From the NCBI GenBank assembly GCA_016783565.1, contig JADHWI010000024.1, positions 1 to 36,060 of the forward strand: DNA of 36,060 nucleotides. The letters are read 5' to 3'. Position numbers and translations under genes: made by a program. A model generated the notes under the pieces. The model had not been told where the DNA came from and made no database searches. It saw nothing but the letters and a program-made list of their open reading frames with translations. This DNA comes from Kiritimatiellia bacterium. GTDB taxonomy: Bacteria > Verrucomicrobiota > Kiritimatiellia > UBA8416 > JADHWI01. Below are positions 25,570 to 33,331 of the stretch, in pieces (the first letter of the stretch is position 1; every line of letters starts with the position of its first letter).

Positions 25570-27030
25570 TTAGAGTTCGGGATTCCAGGGCTTTTTGCCG
25601 TTTTTTTCCTGAAGGAATTTGGCGCCCATGGTTTTGTACCAGGCGTGTAGTTGTGTGCGCATTTGTTTGACCTTGTCGGGCATCTTTTCGGACAGGTCGT
25701 TCTTTTCTCCGATATCATCCTTCAGGTTGTAGAGATGCACCCGACCGTCTTCGAGGCGCTCCAGAAGTTTATAATTTCCGATCCGGATTGCGCCGCCTGG
25801 GAATCCGCCCTGATTTCCGTAGTGCGGGTAGTGCCAGAATAGTGATTCACGATTCAGCTTGTTGCCTTTGAGTGCAGGGGTGATGTCAATACCGTCTATT
25901 TCGTGATCCACCTTGATGTTCGCCATTGCCGCCACTGTCGGGAAGAGGTCGATGGAGCAGATCGGTTCGTGGCTTACGGATCCGTTCTTTGTTACTTCGG
26001 GATCACGCACAATCCATGCTTCGCGAATCCCGCCCTCATAGAGCCAGCCTTTTCCGCCGCGTAGCGGTAGATTGCTCGTCGGTGAACCCTCGGAGGTGGA
26101 CAGGCCACCGTTGTCGGAGGTGAAGAACACGATCGTATGATCGGCCACCCCGGATTCTTCGAGTTGCTTAAGCACTACGCCGACAGCTTCGTCCATGGCT
26201 TCCACCATGGCTGCATAGACCGCGTGTTTCTGCAGTATACGTACTTTGCGTTTGCTGTTGGTCGCAAAGTTCTGTTCTTCTTCGGCAAATTCTTTTCCGC
26301 TGATATTCGCGGCCTTCTGCTTGTACTTCTTTACAAGATCGGGACGCCCCATGAGCGGCGTATGCACCGAGTAGAACGACAGGTAGGCCAGGAAGGGTTT
26401 GTCCTTGTTCTCCTTGATGAACGTTGCGGTATCTCTTGCAAGGCGAGCCGGCATGTGATCTCCCGGCGGACTGTCGTGTTCCATTTGCGGGTTATTGAAC
26501 GGAGAGAAGTACTTCTTTCCTGTATAGGGACCACCTAGGTGGTGTCCACCGATGTTGATGTCGAATCCGCGGTTCTGCGGGTAGTACTCTTTGCTGGGGC
26601 CAAGGTGCCACTTGCCTGCAAAGAAGGTTGCGTATCCTTTCTTCTTGAGCAGCTGCGCGAGGGTCATCTCACTGAGTGGCATTCTGTCATGCAATGGTGC
26701 CGGGCGAAATCTTTCGCTTCGCTTGCCGGAAAAAAAATTGGTTGCCCCAACGCGGGTAGGGTACTTGCCGGTCATCAGGCTGTAACGGGTCGGGGAGCAA
26801 ACCGGATTGGCTGCGTATCCGTCCGTGAATCGCATGCCTGATTCAGCGAGTTTGTCGATGCACGGGGTGTCATAGAAGCAGTTGGGGTTATTGGCTCCGA
26901 TGTCCATGTACCCGAGATCATCAACAAGGAAAACAACAATGTTGGGCTGCCTGGCTGATGCGAACGCAGTTGCGAAAAGTAAAAAGGCTGAAGCCAGCGA
27001 GGTGCTTAGTTGTGAATATTTTGTTTTCAT
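25570..27030 (-). CDS. Exported sulfatase (arylsulfatase A family)
   Basis: This 486-aa type I sulfatase has a signal peptide (TSLASAFLLFATAFASA) and metal ligands Asp37/Asp38 in FLVDDLGYMD. The formylglycine Cys78 is in CSPTRYSLMTGKYPTR, followed by FFAGKWHLG, HTPLM and TSDNGGLST. The C-terminal RIGNYKLLERLEDGRVHLYN and the EKNDLSE region are typical of this family. The length is standard and there are no extra domains. Its ATG overlaps by 4 nt the stop codon of a GH2 remnant, as if once the second gene of a GH2-sulfatase operon. No clear ribosome site is seen. It needs formylglycine maturation by an enzyme not evident here. The likely role is desulfation of a polysaccharide. Confidence 0.94.
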   Translation of the reverse strand: MKTKYSQLSTSLASAFLLFATAFASARQPNIVVFLVDDLGYMDIGANNPNCFYDTPCIDKLAESGMRFTDGYAANPVCSPTRYSLMTGKYPTRVGATNFFSGKRSERFRPAPLHDRMPLSEMTLAQLLKKKGYATFFAGKWHLGPSKEYYPQNRGFDINIGGHHLGGPYTGKKYFSPFNNPQMEHDSPPGDHMPARLARDTATFIKENKDKPFLAYLSFYSVHTPLMGRPDLVKKYKQKAANISGKEFAEEEQNFATNSKRKVRILQKHAVYAAMVEAMDEAVGVVLKQLEESGVADHTIVFFTSDNGGLSTSEGSPTSNLPLRGGKGWLYEGGIREAWIVRDPEVTKNGSVSHEPICSIDLFPTVAAMANIKVDHEIDGIDITPALKGNKLNRESLFWHYPHYGNQGGFPGGAIRIGNYKLLERLEDGRVHLYNLKDDIGEKNDLSEKMPDKVKQMRTQLHAWYKTMGAKFLQEKNGKKPWNPEL

Positions 27031-27374
27031 TTGAGTGGTGCCAGGAGCTGTTTGGAGAACGCGTTGAATTCTTTTTCAGTGATTTTTTTGAATCTCCGAT
27101 CGTACGACAACAGGCCGTTTATCTCATTTTCCACATCGGTGACCTGTGTGTAGACAGCGCCGGCGATACCTTCCTTTCTCATGATATCAAGTTTGTCGAT
27201 TCCAACTTTGAGGCGTTCCTTAAAAGCGGCGGCGGTTTCAATGGTTCCGCCGTACCCGTGATACTTCTGGTGTTTGGGATTCCAGCGGTTTTTGGGAGGC
27301 GGCTGAAGTATGTATGCATGGGTGTATTCCAGGGCTGATTCATATTGTGATGTTTTGTTGATTACGACGATGTT
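27027..27374 (-). pseudogene. 5'-truncated remnant of a GH2-type glycoside hydrolase
   Basis: On the minus strand an open frame of 115 codons runs from just after a TAG at 27375-27377 to TGA at 27029-27027, with no start codon near its beginning. It encodes the C-terminal part of a family GH2-like enzyme. The clearest block is GIAGAVYTQVTDVENEINGL followed by LSYDRRF, preceded by FKERLKVGIDKLDIMRKE and a Tyr/Gly-rich stretch. GH2 proteins of this type are about 600-1000 aa, so most of the gene is missing. Its TGA overlaps the sulfatase ATG (ATGA), showing the two were once coupled. The upstream border near 27375 is the likely deletion or recombination point. Confidence 0.75.
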
Positions 27375-27377
27375 CTA

Positions 27378-27555
27378 ATCTGGTGTAAGAGGCGATACTC
27401 TCATGATAGTCGTTATTTGTAAAACTCGAAAATTGGCTATCTGCCGTAGAGTGACCTTTTTTGTGTGTCGTGCGTGTTGCGGCGATCTTTTTTGAGGATA
27501 TTTCTATTGTTTGTATTCGGGGTTGTGTCTTCCTGCGGAGCAGAAAGACGTCGGC
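27378..27555. other. Non-coding spacer between the GH2 remnant and the propeller-like gene
   Basis: Across these 178 nt I see no intact gene on either strand. There are T-rich runs (tttttt at 27460 and 27489) but no convincing hairpin before them. The junction at about 27375, where GH2-like coding stops abruptly, suggests that this DNA was joined to the gene by a deletion. Confidence 0.4.
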
Positions 27556-28971
27556 TTATTGAGATGAACGATACAAAACGGTTTCGATATCGGCCTTGAA
27601 GATCCAGGCCATCCCTGTGGCTTCCATGAAGTTTGAGTCGTAACCGCCGAAGTAGATGGTGCCCTTTTCTTCGGGGAATGGTGAGACAGCATAGGCGCGG
27701 GGTGCAACCAGTACTGGTTTTCCCTTCTCCCATTTCCCGTTGATGCACCCTCCCGAGTATGTCGTATGGTTGATTCGTATTCCGTACATCCCGCCCTTGT
27801 AATAGTGGCCTTGTTTTAACGAGGCGTTGTCTGTGCCGATCGTTTGCTGGAATCCCACGAGGTGTACGGTCTTTCCGGTGCGTGGGTCGTTGACCGGCAA
27901 AAAGCGGTTATATCCACCGAGGGCACCACTATGGTGGGTGGACTCTTTGTGCGGGGAGAACGTGTTGTAGAGCGTGCGCAAGCTGGACTCTTTGGCCGGT
28001 TTGAGTTCGGGTCCATCAAGGCGAATGATTTCTCCCGGGCTTCGACCGCGCGCAGTCCAGACAAAGATCAGGGAATCGCCGGGTCCGTTTGGATTCGGTA
28101 CGGTGCTCAGCCCACGAATTCCGCCCATCTCGGTGTTGACGCCTTTTGATGACTGGGTGTGTGCCAGTTGCCATGATGGTTTAGGACCGTTTTTTCGCAT
28201 GAAGATCATGCCGCCGATGGAGAAGTACAAGCGCCCGTTAGCTTCTGTGATTCCGAGCGGTCGAGCATTGAAAGGCTTATCTTTCGGATGTTCCGGTTTC
28301 GGCCCCCACTCAATTTCGCCGGTAGTCGAATTATAGGTGCCAGAGAAAATGCCTGTATCGCCGCCCAGTAAAAAAATCCGGTCTGTTTCGGTTACTCGGT
28401 CGTGATAGATTTCGATATCCCGTGGCACCCTGCGTACTTTGTGCTTTTTTCCGCCGATCGTTATGTGTGACGAGCCAGCCTGTATGATGGTGTGGTTCCA
28501 TTTTCCGGACTTGTCATCGCGCACAAAAATAGATGTGCCTTGATCTCGTTTGTCGTTGACGTCCCACGCCCAGGAAGCTGCTACCAGCAGGTTGACATTT
28601 ATCTTCTTTCCGTTCGTATCGGTGGTAAAGGTAACGGATTTGAGAATGTTCCCTTTCATGTGGCGGATGTTTCCTGCCGTATAGCCCAGTCCGTTCTTGT
28701 TTGTATCTAAATCCACCTGCCACTGCCCCTCGGGTGAATCGAGACGAAGCACCTGTGCGGAATATTTTCCGAAGTTGCGGTCTTTCCAGTAACCGTTAAA
28801 TGCATACAGTTTTCCCTTGTGTGCGACAATATGCATGATTTCGGACCCACCACAGAAATGGCCATTCTTATCCGTATAGCCGGATTTGTACGATTGTTTC
28901 CAGCTCGTTGCCCATCCCGGTGCTGCAGCTATTATCAGTAGGATGATGACGATTGATCGATTTAAATTCAT
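27556..28971 (-). CDS. Exported beta-propeller-like protein of unknown function
   Basis: This protein of about 471 aa has a signal peptide (MNLNRSIVIILLIIAAAPGWA). The rest is beta-rich, with repeating segments of the type 'GKLYAFNGYW..', 'DRIFLLGGDTGIFSGTYNS', 'GRLYFSIGGMIFMRKNG' and 'GTIYFGGYDSNFMEATGMAW', as in Kelch- or sialidase-like propellers. No catalytic motif was recognised. The start at 28971 is chosen because GAAGAG lies 8 nt before it and the signal peptide begins there. The longer frame to 29043 adds unlikely residues. It lies among sulfatase and glycosidase genes, so glycan binding or degradation is a reasonable guess only. Confidence 0.75.
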   Translation of the reverse strand: MNLNRSIVIILLIIAAAPGWATSWKQSYKSGYTDKNGHFCGGSEIMHIVAHKGKLYAFNGYWKDRNFGKYSAQVLRLDSPEGQWQVDLDTNKNGLGYTAGNIRHMKGNILKSVTFTTDTNGKKINVNLLVAASWAWDVNDKRDQGTSIFVRDDKSGKWNHTIIQAGSSHITIGGKKHKVRRVPRDIEIYHDRVTETDRIFLLGGDTGIFSGTYNSTTGEIEWGPKPEHPKDKPFNARPLGITEANGRLYFSIGGMIFMRKNGPKPSWQLAHTQSSKGVNTEMGGIRGLSTVPNPNGPGDSLIFVWTARGRSPGEIIRLDGPELKPAKESSLRTLYNTFSPHKESTHHSGALGGYNRFLPVNDPRTGKTVHLVGFQQTIGTDNASLKQGHYYKGGMYGIRINHTTYSGGCINGKWEKGKPVLVAPRAYAVSPFPEEKGTIYFGGYDSNFMEATGMAWIFKADIETVLYRSSQ

Positions 28972-29076
28972 ACGTATGCTCTTCATTCTTTTTATAAAAT
29001 TATTGATAGAAGCCTTGATTGCCGTGGAGCGTATCAGTGTCATGGAAGGACCGCAATATTCGTTTCTGTGTTAGTA

Positions 29077-29114
29077 GCCCGTACGGTTAAAGAAGTGACT
29101 TTCGCGTAGCGGGC
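29077..29114. repeat. Long imperfect hairpin
   Basis: GCCCGTACG (29077-29085) pairs with CGTAGCGGGC (29105-29114) with one bulged base, and AAAG (29089-29092) pairs with CTTT (29099-29102) inside it. There is no T-run beyond either arm. It lies about 105 nt upstream of the propeller-like gene start, so it could be a leader structure or a REP-like element. Confidence 0.5.
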
Positions 29115-29160
29115 AATGAGAAGGCCAGCAAGATTAATCTGATTAATGATAGCAACAAGT

Positions 29161-29193
29161 ACCCTTGCCATATGGCGGGGGTATTGTTTTTTT
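29161..29193 (+). terminator. Terminator-like hairpin with T-run
   Basis: ACCCTTGCC (29161-29169) pairs with GGCGGGGGT (29174-29182), a 9-bp stem with two G-U pairs and loop ATAT. Seven T residues (29187-29193) follow after 4 nt. On the plus strand this is an intrinsic-terminator shape, but no intact plus-strand gene lies upstream, so it may be a relic. Confidence 0.45.
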
Positions 29194-29283
29194 GTGGTAA
29201 TGGGATAGCGTGATAAAGATTAAAAAGTGGGTTGCTGCTGCTGGTGGATGCTCAACGCCGTCGACAAGGAGAGCATCACCTGA

Positions 29284-29385
29284 AATCTGCAGGCCATGTG
29301 CAAGTCCGGCATGCTTGGTCCCGTGGCATTCATCTCGGGGCAGTTAAGATTCACAGGTGACTATAAAGAGATGAAGAATCTTTAA
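29284..29385 (+). pseudogene. Orphan coding-like fragment
   Basis: After an in-frame TGA (29281-29283) a frame runs to TAA at 29383-29385 and reads NLQAMCKSGMLGPVAFISGQ then LRFTGDYKEMKNL, which looks protein-like. Upstream of the TGA the same frame continues for about 19 codons to a TAA. It ends 9 nt before the frameshifted gene at 29395. The family was not recognised. It could be the 3' end of a decayed gene, or chance. Confidence 0.3.
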
Positions 29386-29394
29386 AGGAGCAAC

Positions 29395-29518
29395 ATGAGA
29401 AAAATTCATCATCGTCTTCTGTCTTTTGATTTTGGCTGCCAGTATTGAATCGATCAGCATGTCAGGATGGTCCATATTGATATGGCAAGATATGCCATTT
29501 GATTATGCTTTCAGGTGA
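29395..29518 (+). pseudogene. Frameshifted 5' remnant of a secreted-protein gene
   Basis: A strong AAAGGAG stands 5 nt before ATG 29395. Read directly, the frame stops after 17 codons. If one A of the AAAAA run (29400-29404) is removed, the frame reads MRKFIIVFCLLILAASIESI, a typical signal peptide, then SMSGWSILIWQDMPFDYAFR to TGA at 29516-29518. It looks like the beginning of an exported protein inactivated by a one-base insertion and then truncated. A sequencing error could explain the shift but not the early stop. Confidence 0.6.
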
Positions 29519-29747
29519 GCTCGCCGCGGACGCTGAAGGCCGGAGAAGAAAAGCAATTGATGATTAAGCAACAGGCACTAGTATATCTGTCTGTTAGGGG
29601 TAGAAGGATGAGGGTTGAGGCATGAAGGGGAAAGCCTCACGCAGCCGTCTTTGCTCAAGTAGATACGCCGAGCTACGGGAGGCGTAGAGAAGATTGATGG
29701 GGCGTGGAGTCATGTCTTCGGTTTGATAAACATTGGAGTATTTGAGT

Positions 29748-32700
29748 ATGCGGCAATATAGTTGTGCAGTTGTTATGTTCCTGCTTGCTCTGGGATTATC
29801 GGTTCAGACCGTTGCAGCAGAGAAGTCATCGCTCGACATTAACATTCCTGCTCTGGAACGATACGACGCTTATCTCAAGCAGAAGCATCCGAAGGTTCAT
29901 GCGAAACATAGTGCAAAGCTGGAAGAAATCCGCAAATTGTCGGCTGCTCAGGAAACAGTACCACAGGCTTTGAACCTTCGTGAAGGTCTTCTTCTTGCCA
30001 ATCCGGAGCTTGATTTTGAACACATGCTCTTAATTAAGCGCAAGGGTAGTATCGCGATGCCTGCAAACTGGCAAAGCAACTTATCGCTCAAGAACCGTTC
30101 GCAGGATACAATCGTGTCGATGCCTCTTCGTGGAGAGAGGAAACTTACGACTGTCTATCAGCCGGAGCAGAAGAGAACGATTACAGATATCGATCTGCAT
30201 TTCGACGCAAAGCGGATTCTGTTTTCCATGCGTTCCATAAAAAGTAAGAGCGTCCGTTGGCAGGTGTTTGACATGCCGCTTGACGGCAAGCCGCAGGAAC
30301 TGTCTCTAATTCCTGATCATGATGTAGATAACTATGATGCCTGTTATCTTCCGGGCGGTAATATTATTTTCACCTCTACCGCGCCAATGGTTGGTGTTCC
30401 GTGTGTTAAAGGTTCTTCACATGTTGCCAACTGTTATCTCTTTGATGTGAAGACAAAGAAGATTAGACGTCTTACCTTCGACCAGGATCACAACTGGAGT
30501 CCTTGCGTTACAGGGAGCGGGCAGGTGATGTATCAGCGCTGGGAATACTCCGACATTCCTCATTTTGTTTCGCGTCTGATTTTCACCATGAATCCTGACG
30601 GAACTAACCAGCGTGGTTATTACGGGTCTAATTCCTATTGGCCTAACAGCATATTTTATGCCCGCCCGATTCCCGGTAGTCAAAGTAAGTTTGTCGGCAT
30701 TGTCACGGGACATCATGGGGTTAAACGTATGGGGGAGCTTGTCCTGTTTGACACGGCTAAAGGCTATCGTGAGGCCGATGGCGTTGTTCAGCGCATTCCC
30801 GGCTTCGGTAAAAAAGTCGAGCCTGTAATCCGTGACAATCTTGTAGGCGGGTCCTTGCCCAAGTTTCTGCATCCTTATCCGATTAATGAAAAGTTCTTTA
30901 TTGTTTCTGCGCAGGTAAGGGGGAAGGGCTGGGGCATATATCTGGTTGATGTTTTTGATAACATGCTGCTGCTCAAAGAAGAACCCGGTCATTTCCTGCT
31001 CGAACCGATTCCGATTATTAAACGAAAAATGCCGCCGGTTATTCCCTCAAATATTCAGCCGGATAAAGAAGACGCGGTTATGTTCATATCCGATATATAC
31101 CAAGGTGATGGACTGAAAGGTGTGCCGCGCGGTACGGTCAAAAACCTGCGCCTCTTTACATATCAGTTTGCTTACCATGGTATGGGCGGGCAGGTCAATC
31201 GGGTCGGACTCGACGGGCCGTGGGATGTGAAGCGGATCCTTGGCACCGTCCCGGTTGAATCCGATGGATCAGCCATGTTTCGGGTTCCAGCGAATACGCC
31301 TGTCTCCATGCAGCCGCTCGACAGCAAGGGGCGTGCTATTGCGATCATGCGCAGCTGGGCAACTGCTATGCCGGGTGAGGTTTTGTCCTGTGTAGGATGT
31401 CATGAACCTCCAAACACGGCACCGCCGCTTACTCGAACCAAGGCAAGAACCCCGGTTGATATTAAGCCATGGTACGGCCCAGTAAGGGGATTCAGTTTCG
31501 AGCGTGAAGTTCAGCCTATTCTCGATAAATACTGTATAGGATGTCACGATTCGTCTCAACCTAAGCTTCCGGACTTCCGCAGGAAGCCGCCTGTTCATGC
31601 AGATGTTCCTAGTAGTGCTTATAAGGACGGGACAAAGTTCCTTCCCAGTTATATAGCTCTACGCAGTTATGTTCGTACGCCTACAATGGAGAGTGATATA
31701 CATCTGCAGCCTCCGTATGAGTTTCATGTATCAACGACGGAGTTGATTCAGCGTCTCGAAAAGGGCCATCATAATGTCAAGCTTGACCAGGAGGCCTGGG
31801 ACCGGCTTTATACCTGGATAGATCTGCATGCGCCCGCCCATGGTTCCTGGCGCGAGGTGCTGAGTAAAGAGGATGTCGGTAAAGTAGGTAAGCGCCGGTT
31901 GGAGTTGATGAAACTTTACTCTATGCGAGATGATGATGAAGAGCTTATCGCGCCAAAGCCCGAACCGGTCAAGACCATAATGCCGAAGCCAGAGAAGGTT
32001 AAGAAAAAGCCTGAGTTGGGCAAGGGGCTTACCGCTGAAGAGGCGGAAGCTGTACAGAAAGACGTTGGCAATTATCTTGCATCTGTAACGGCAGGTGACA
32101 AGAAGGTGGAGATGGTTCTTATGCCCGGGGACAAGAAACAGAAACCGTTCTGGGTTAGTAAATTTGAAGTTACGAATGAGTTGTACAGGGAGTTTGACTC
32201 CAAGCATGATCCACGAGTGGAGCATGGTGATTTTCTGGTCTTTTCCGAGCGCGAGATGGGGTATCCATTGAATAAGCCGGAGCAACCGGTCTGCAGGGTG
32301 TCTTATAACGAAGCGGAAGCATTCTGTGAGTGGCTATCGAAGAAGGCGGGGCGGAAATTCCGTCTGCCGACGGCCGCTGAATGGGAGTACGCATGCCGTG
32401 CGGGTTCGACAACAGATCATTGGTATGGATCGTCTAAAGTGGATTTCGCCGCCTATGCCAATCTCGCTGATCAGAGATTTCGTCATGTAGATAAATTCGG
32501 CTGGGGCTTGCCAGTTGACGCTGTGCCGAAATGGCGGCCGGCCATCGAATCGGTGAACGACACGTTTCGTGTCTCTGCGCCGGTTGGTACTTTCAAGGCC
32601 AATCCATGGGGGTTGCATGATATGCATGGAAACGTTGCCGAATGGACCAGCACGGGCACGGATGAGAATAAGACTGTGAAGGGAGGATCCTGGTATGACC

Positions 32701-32792
32701 GGCCCATCCATGCAACATCAAGCTTCAAACTCTATTACCACTCCTGGCAAAAGGTGTTCAACGTCGGCTTCCGCGTTGTAATGGAAGATTGA
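29748..32792 (+). CDS. Exported di-haem cytochrome / HZS-alpha-like / FGE-like fusion protein (paralogue)
   Basis: This 1014-aa secreted protein has the same layout as the gene at 22329 and is clearly related throughout. It has a signal peptide (MRQYSCAVVMFLLALGLSVQ, then TVAA), a propeller-like region (about 140-450), and the HZS-alpha-like middle block (GLKGVPRGTVKNLRLFTYQF, GPWDVKRILGTVPVESDGSA). Haem motifs CVGCH (548-552) and CIGCH (596-600) follow, then a Lys/Pro-rich linker (about 735-765) and an FGE/SUMF1-like C-terminus (about 780-1014, WGLHDMHGNVAEW). The FGE catalytic cysteines are both replaced (Asp984, Ala989), so it cannot act as a normal formylglycine-generating enzyme. The ATG at 29748 has GGAG 9 nt upstream. 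A TTG at 29733 is less likely. The product probably sits in the periplasm or outer envelope. Confidence 0.88.
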   Translation: MRQYSCAVVMFLLALGLSVQTVAAEKSSLDINIPALERYDAYLKQKHPKVHAKHSAKLEEIRKLSAAQETVPQALNLREGLLLANPELDFEHMLLIKRKGSIAMPANWQSNLSLKNRSQDTIVSMPLRGERKLTTVYQPEQKRTITDIDLHFDAKRILFSMRSIKSKSVRWQVFDMPLDGKPQELSLIPDHDVDNYDACYLPGGNIIFTSTAPMVGVPCVKGSSHVANCYLFDVKTKKIRRLTFDQDHNWSPCVTGSGQVMYQRWEYSDIPHFVSRLIFTMNPDGTNQRGYYGSNSYWPNSIFYARPIPGSQSKFVGIVTGHHGVKRMGELVLFDTAKGYREADGVVQRIPGFGKKVEPVIRDNLVGGSLPKFLHPYPINEKFFIVSAQVRGKGWGIYLVDVFDNMLLLKEEPGHFLLEPIPIIKRKMPPVIPSNIQPDKEDAVMFISDIYQGDGLKGVPRGTVKNLRLFTYQFAYHGMGGQVNRVGLDGPWDVKRILGTVPVESDGSAMFRVPANTPVSMQPLDSKGRAIAIMRSWATAMPGEVLSCVGCHEPPNTAPPLTRTKARTPVDIKPWYGPVRGFSFEREVQPILDKYCIGCHDSSQPKLPDFRRKPPVHADVPSSAYKDGTKFLPSYIALRSYVRTPTMESDIHLQPPYEFHVSTTELIQRLEKGHHNVKLDQEAWDRLYTWIDLHAPAHGSWREVLSKEDVGKVGKRRLELMKLYSMRDDDEELIAPKPEPVKTIMPKPEKVKKKPELGKGLTAEEAEAVQKDVGNYLASVTAGDKKVEMVLMPGDKKQKPFWVSKFEVTNELYREFDSKHDPRVEHGDFLVFSEREMGYPLNKPEQPVCRVSYNEAEAFCEWLSKKAGRKFRLPTAAEWEYACRAGSTTDHWYGSSKVDFAAYANLADQRFRHVDKFGWGLPVDAVPKWRPAIESVNDTFRVSAPVGTFKANPWGLHDMHGNVAEWTSTGTDENKTVKGGSWYDRPIHATSSFKLYYHSWQKVFNVGFRVVMED

Positions 32793-32830
32793 ATAATGCG
32801 CGCTAAGGGGGTGTTGTTTTCGCTCTTTGG

Positions 32831-32850
32831 TGTACACTTCTTTGTGTACA
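32831..32850. promoter_or_regulatory. Perfect inverted repeat, possible operator
   Basis: TGTACAC (32831-32837) and GTGTACA (32844-32850) form a perfect inverted repeat with a 6-nt spacer, 39 nt after the stop of the cytochrome/FGE-like gene. There is no T-run, so it is not a standard terminator. The symmetry and 20-nt span fit a dimeric regulator site. No second copy was noticed in the window. Confidence 0.35.
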
Positions 32851-33177
32851 TTAGGAAGGGATGTGGGTTATGAATGTTTCGATAAGAGAGTTATGATCAT
32901 CGACAAAAAGGCTTCTGAGCGCCGTCGGCCGTGGTGATACGGAGAACCAGGGCGAGACGTTGTACGCCGCAAATTCTTCCCATGACGATAGAGTTCCGAA
33001 TCTTTCAGTGAAGGTTTTCTGTTTGAGGACGAACTGGAACCATCCAGCGGCTTTGACGCCTGTATGATAAGATGAAACTTGGACCTGTCAAAGGTTCCAA
33101 AAGAAACAACCAAAGTGCAAATTTATGAGATGTGAATAGTGGCAAATCTGTGGATATGAAGTAATCGTAGTGACTAA

Positions 33178-33315
33178 GAGAATTGTGTGGACGGGACTGG
33201 CGTCGAAAGAGCGCGCAACGGTTTGATGAAATACAATCGCTCAGCATTTACGGAAGATGAGCAGAAGATAATAAGTGAAAACAAGAGACTGTACGGAACG
33301 TACATGAAGCACTGA
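33178..33315 (+). pseudogene. 3' remnant of an unidentified gene upstream of GH127
   Basis: A 45-codon frame after a TAA (33175-33177) ends with TGA 33313-33315. The last part reads as protein-like (FTEDEQKIISENKRLYGTYM then KH). It has an internal ATG at 33226 but no ribosome site. The stop lies 5 nt before the AGGAG of the GH127 gene, the spacing expected of an operon partner. The family is not recognised. It may be a truncated upstream gene or, less likely, a real 29-aa protein. Confidence 0.35.
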
Positions 33316-33331
33316 AAATGAGGAGATGCAC

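Larger units (their letters stand above)
29044..29747. other. Decayed intergenic region between divergent genes
   Basis: This 700-nt stretch separates the divergent propeller-like and cytochrome/FGE-like genes. It contains an imperfect long hairpin (29077-29114), a terminator-like hairpin (29161-29193), an orphan coding-like frame (29284-29385) and a frameshifted signal-peptide gene (29395-29518). A small inverted repeat follows (TACGCC 29664-29669 with GGCGTA 29681-29686) inside repeat-like DNA (agatacgccgagctacgggag). The 'YAELR'-type sequence resembles dispersed repeats of PVC genomes, recalled from experience. No intact gene was found. Confidence 0.55.
32793..33331. other. Intergenic region with gene fragments and an inverted repeat
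   Basis: No intact gene was seen in 539 nt. A perfect 7-bp inverted repeat lies at 32831-32850. A 57-codon frame (32897-33067, ...GRGDTENQGETLYAANSSHD...) is open but could be chance. A second open frame (33178-33315) looks like the 3' end of a lost gene and ends just before the ribosome site of the GH127 gene. Confidence 0.45.

Noticed and set aside
29281-29283. In-frame TGA in the orphan fragment as a recoded codon
   Set aside because: There is no intact flanking gene or supporting structure, and decay is the simpler explanation.
32897-33067. 57-codon open plus-strand frame
   Set aside because: Its length is within chance expectation, it has no ribosome site, and the family was not recognised. 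It is mentioned only in the intergenic description.
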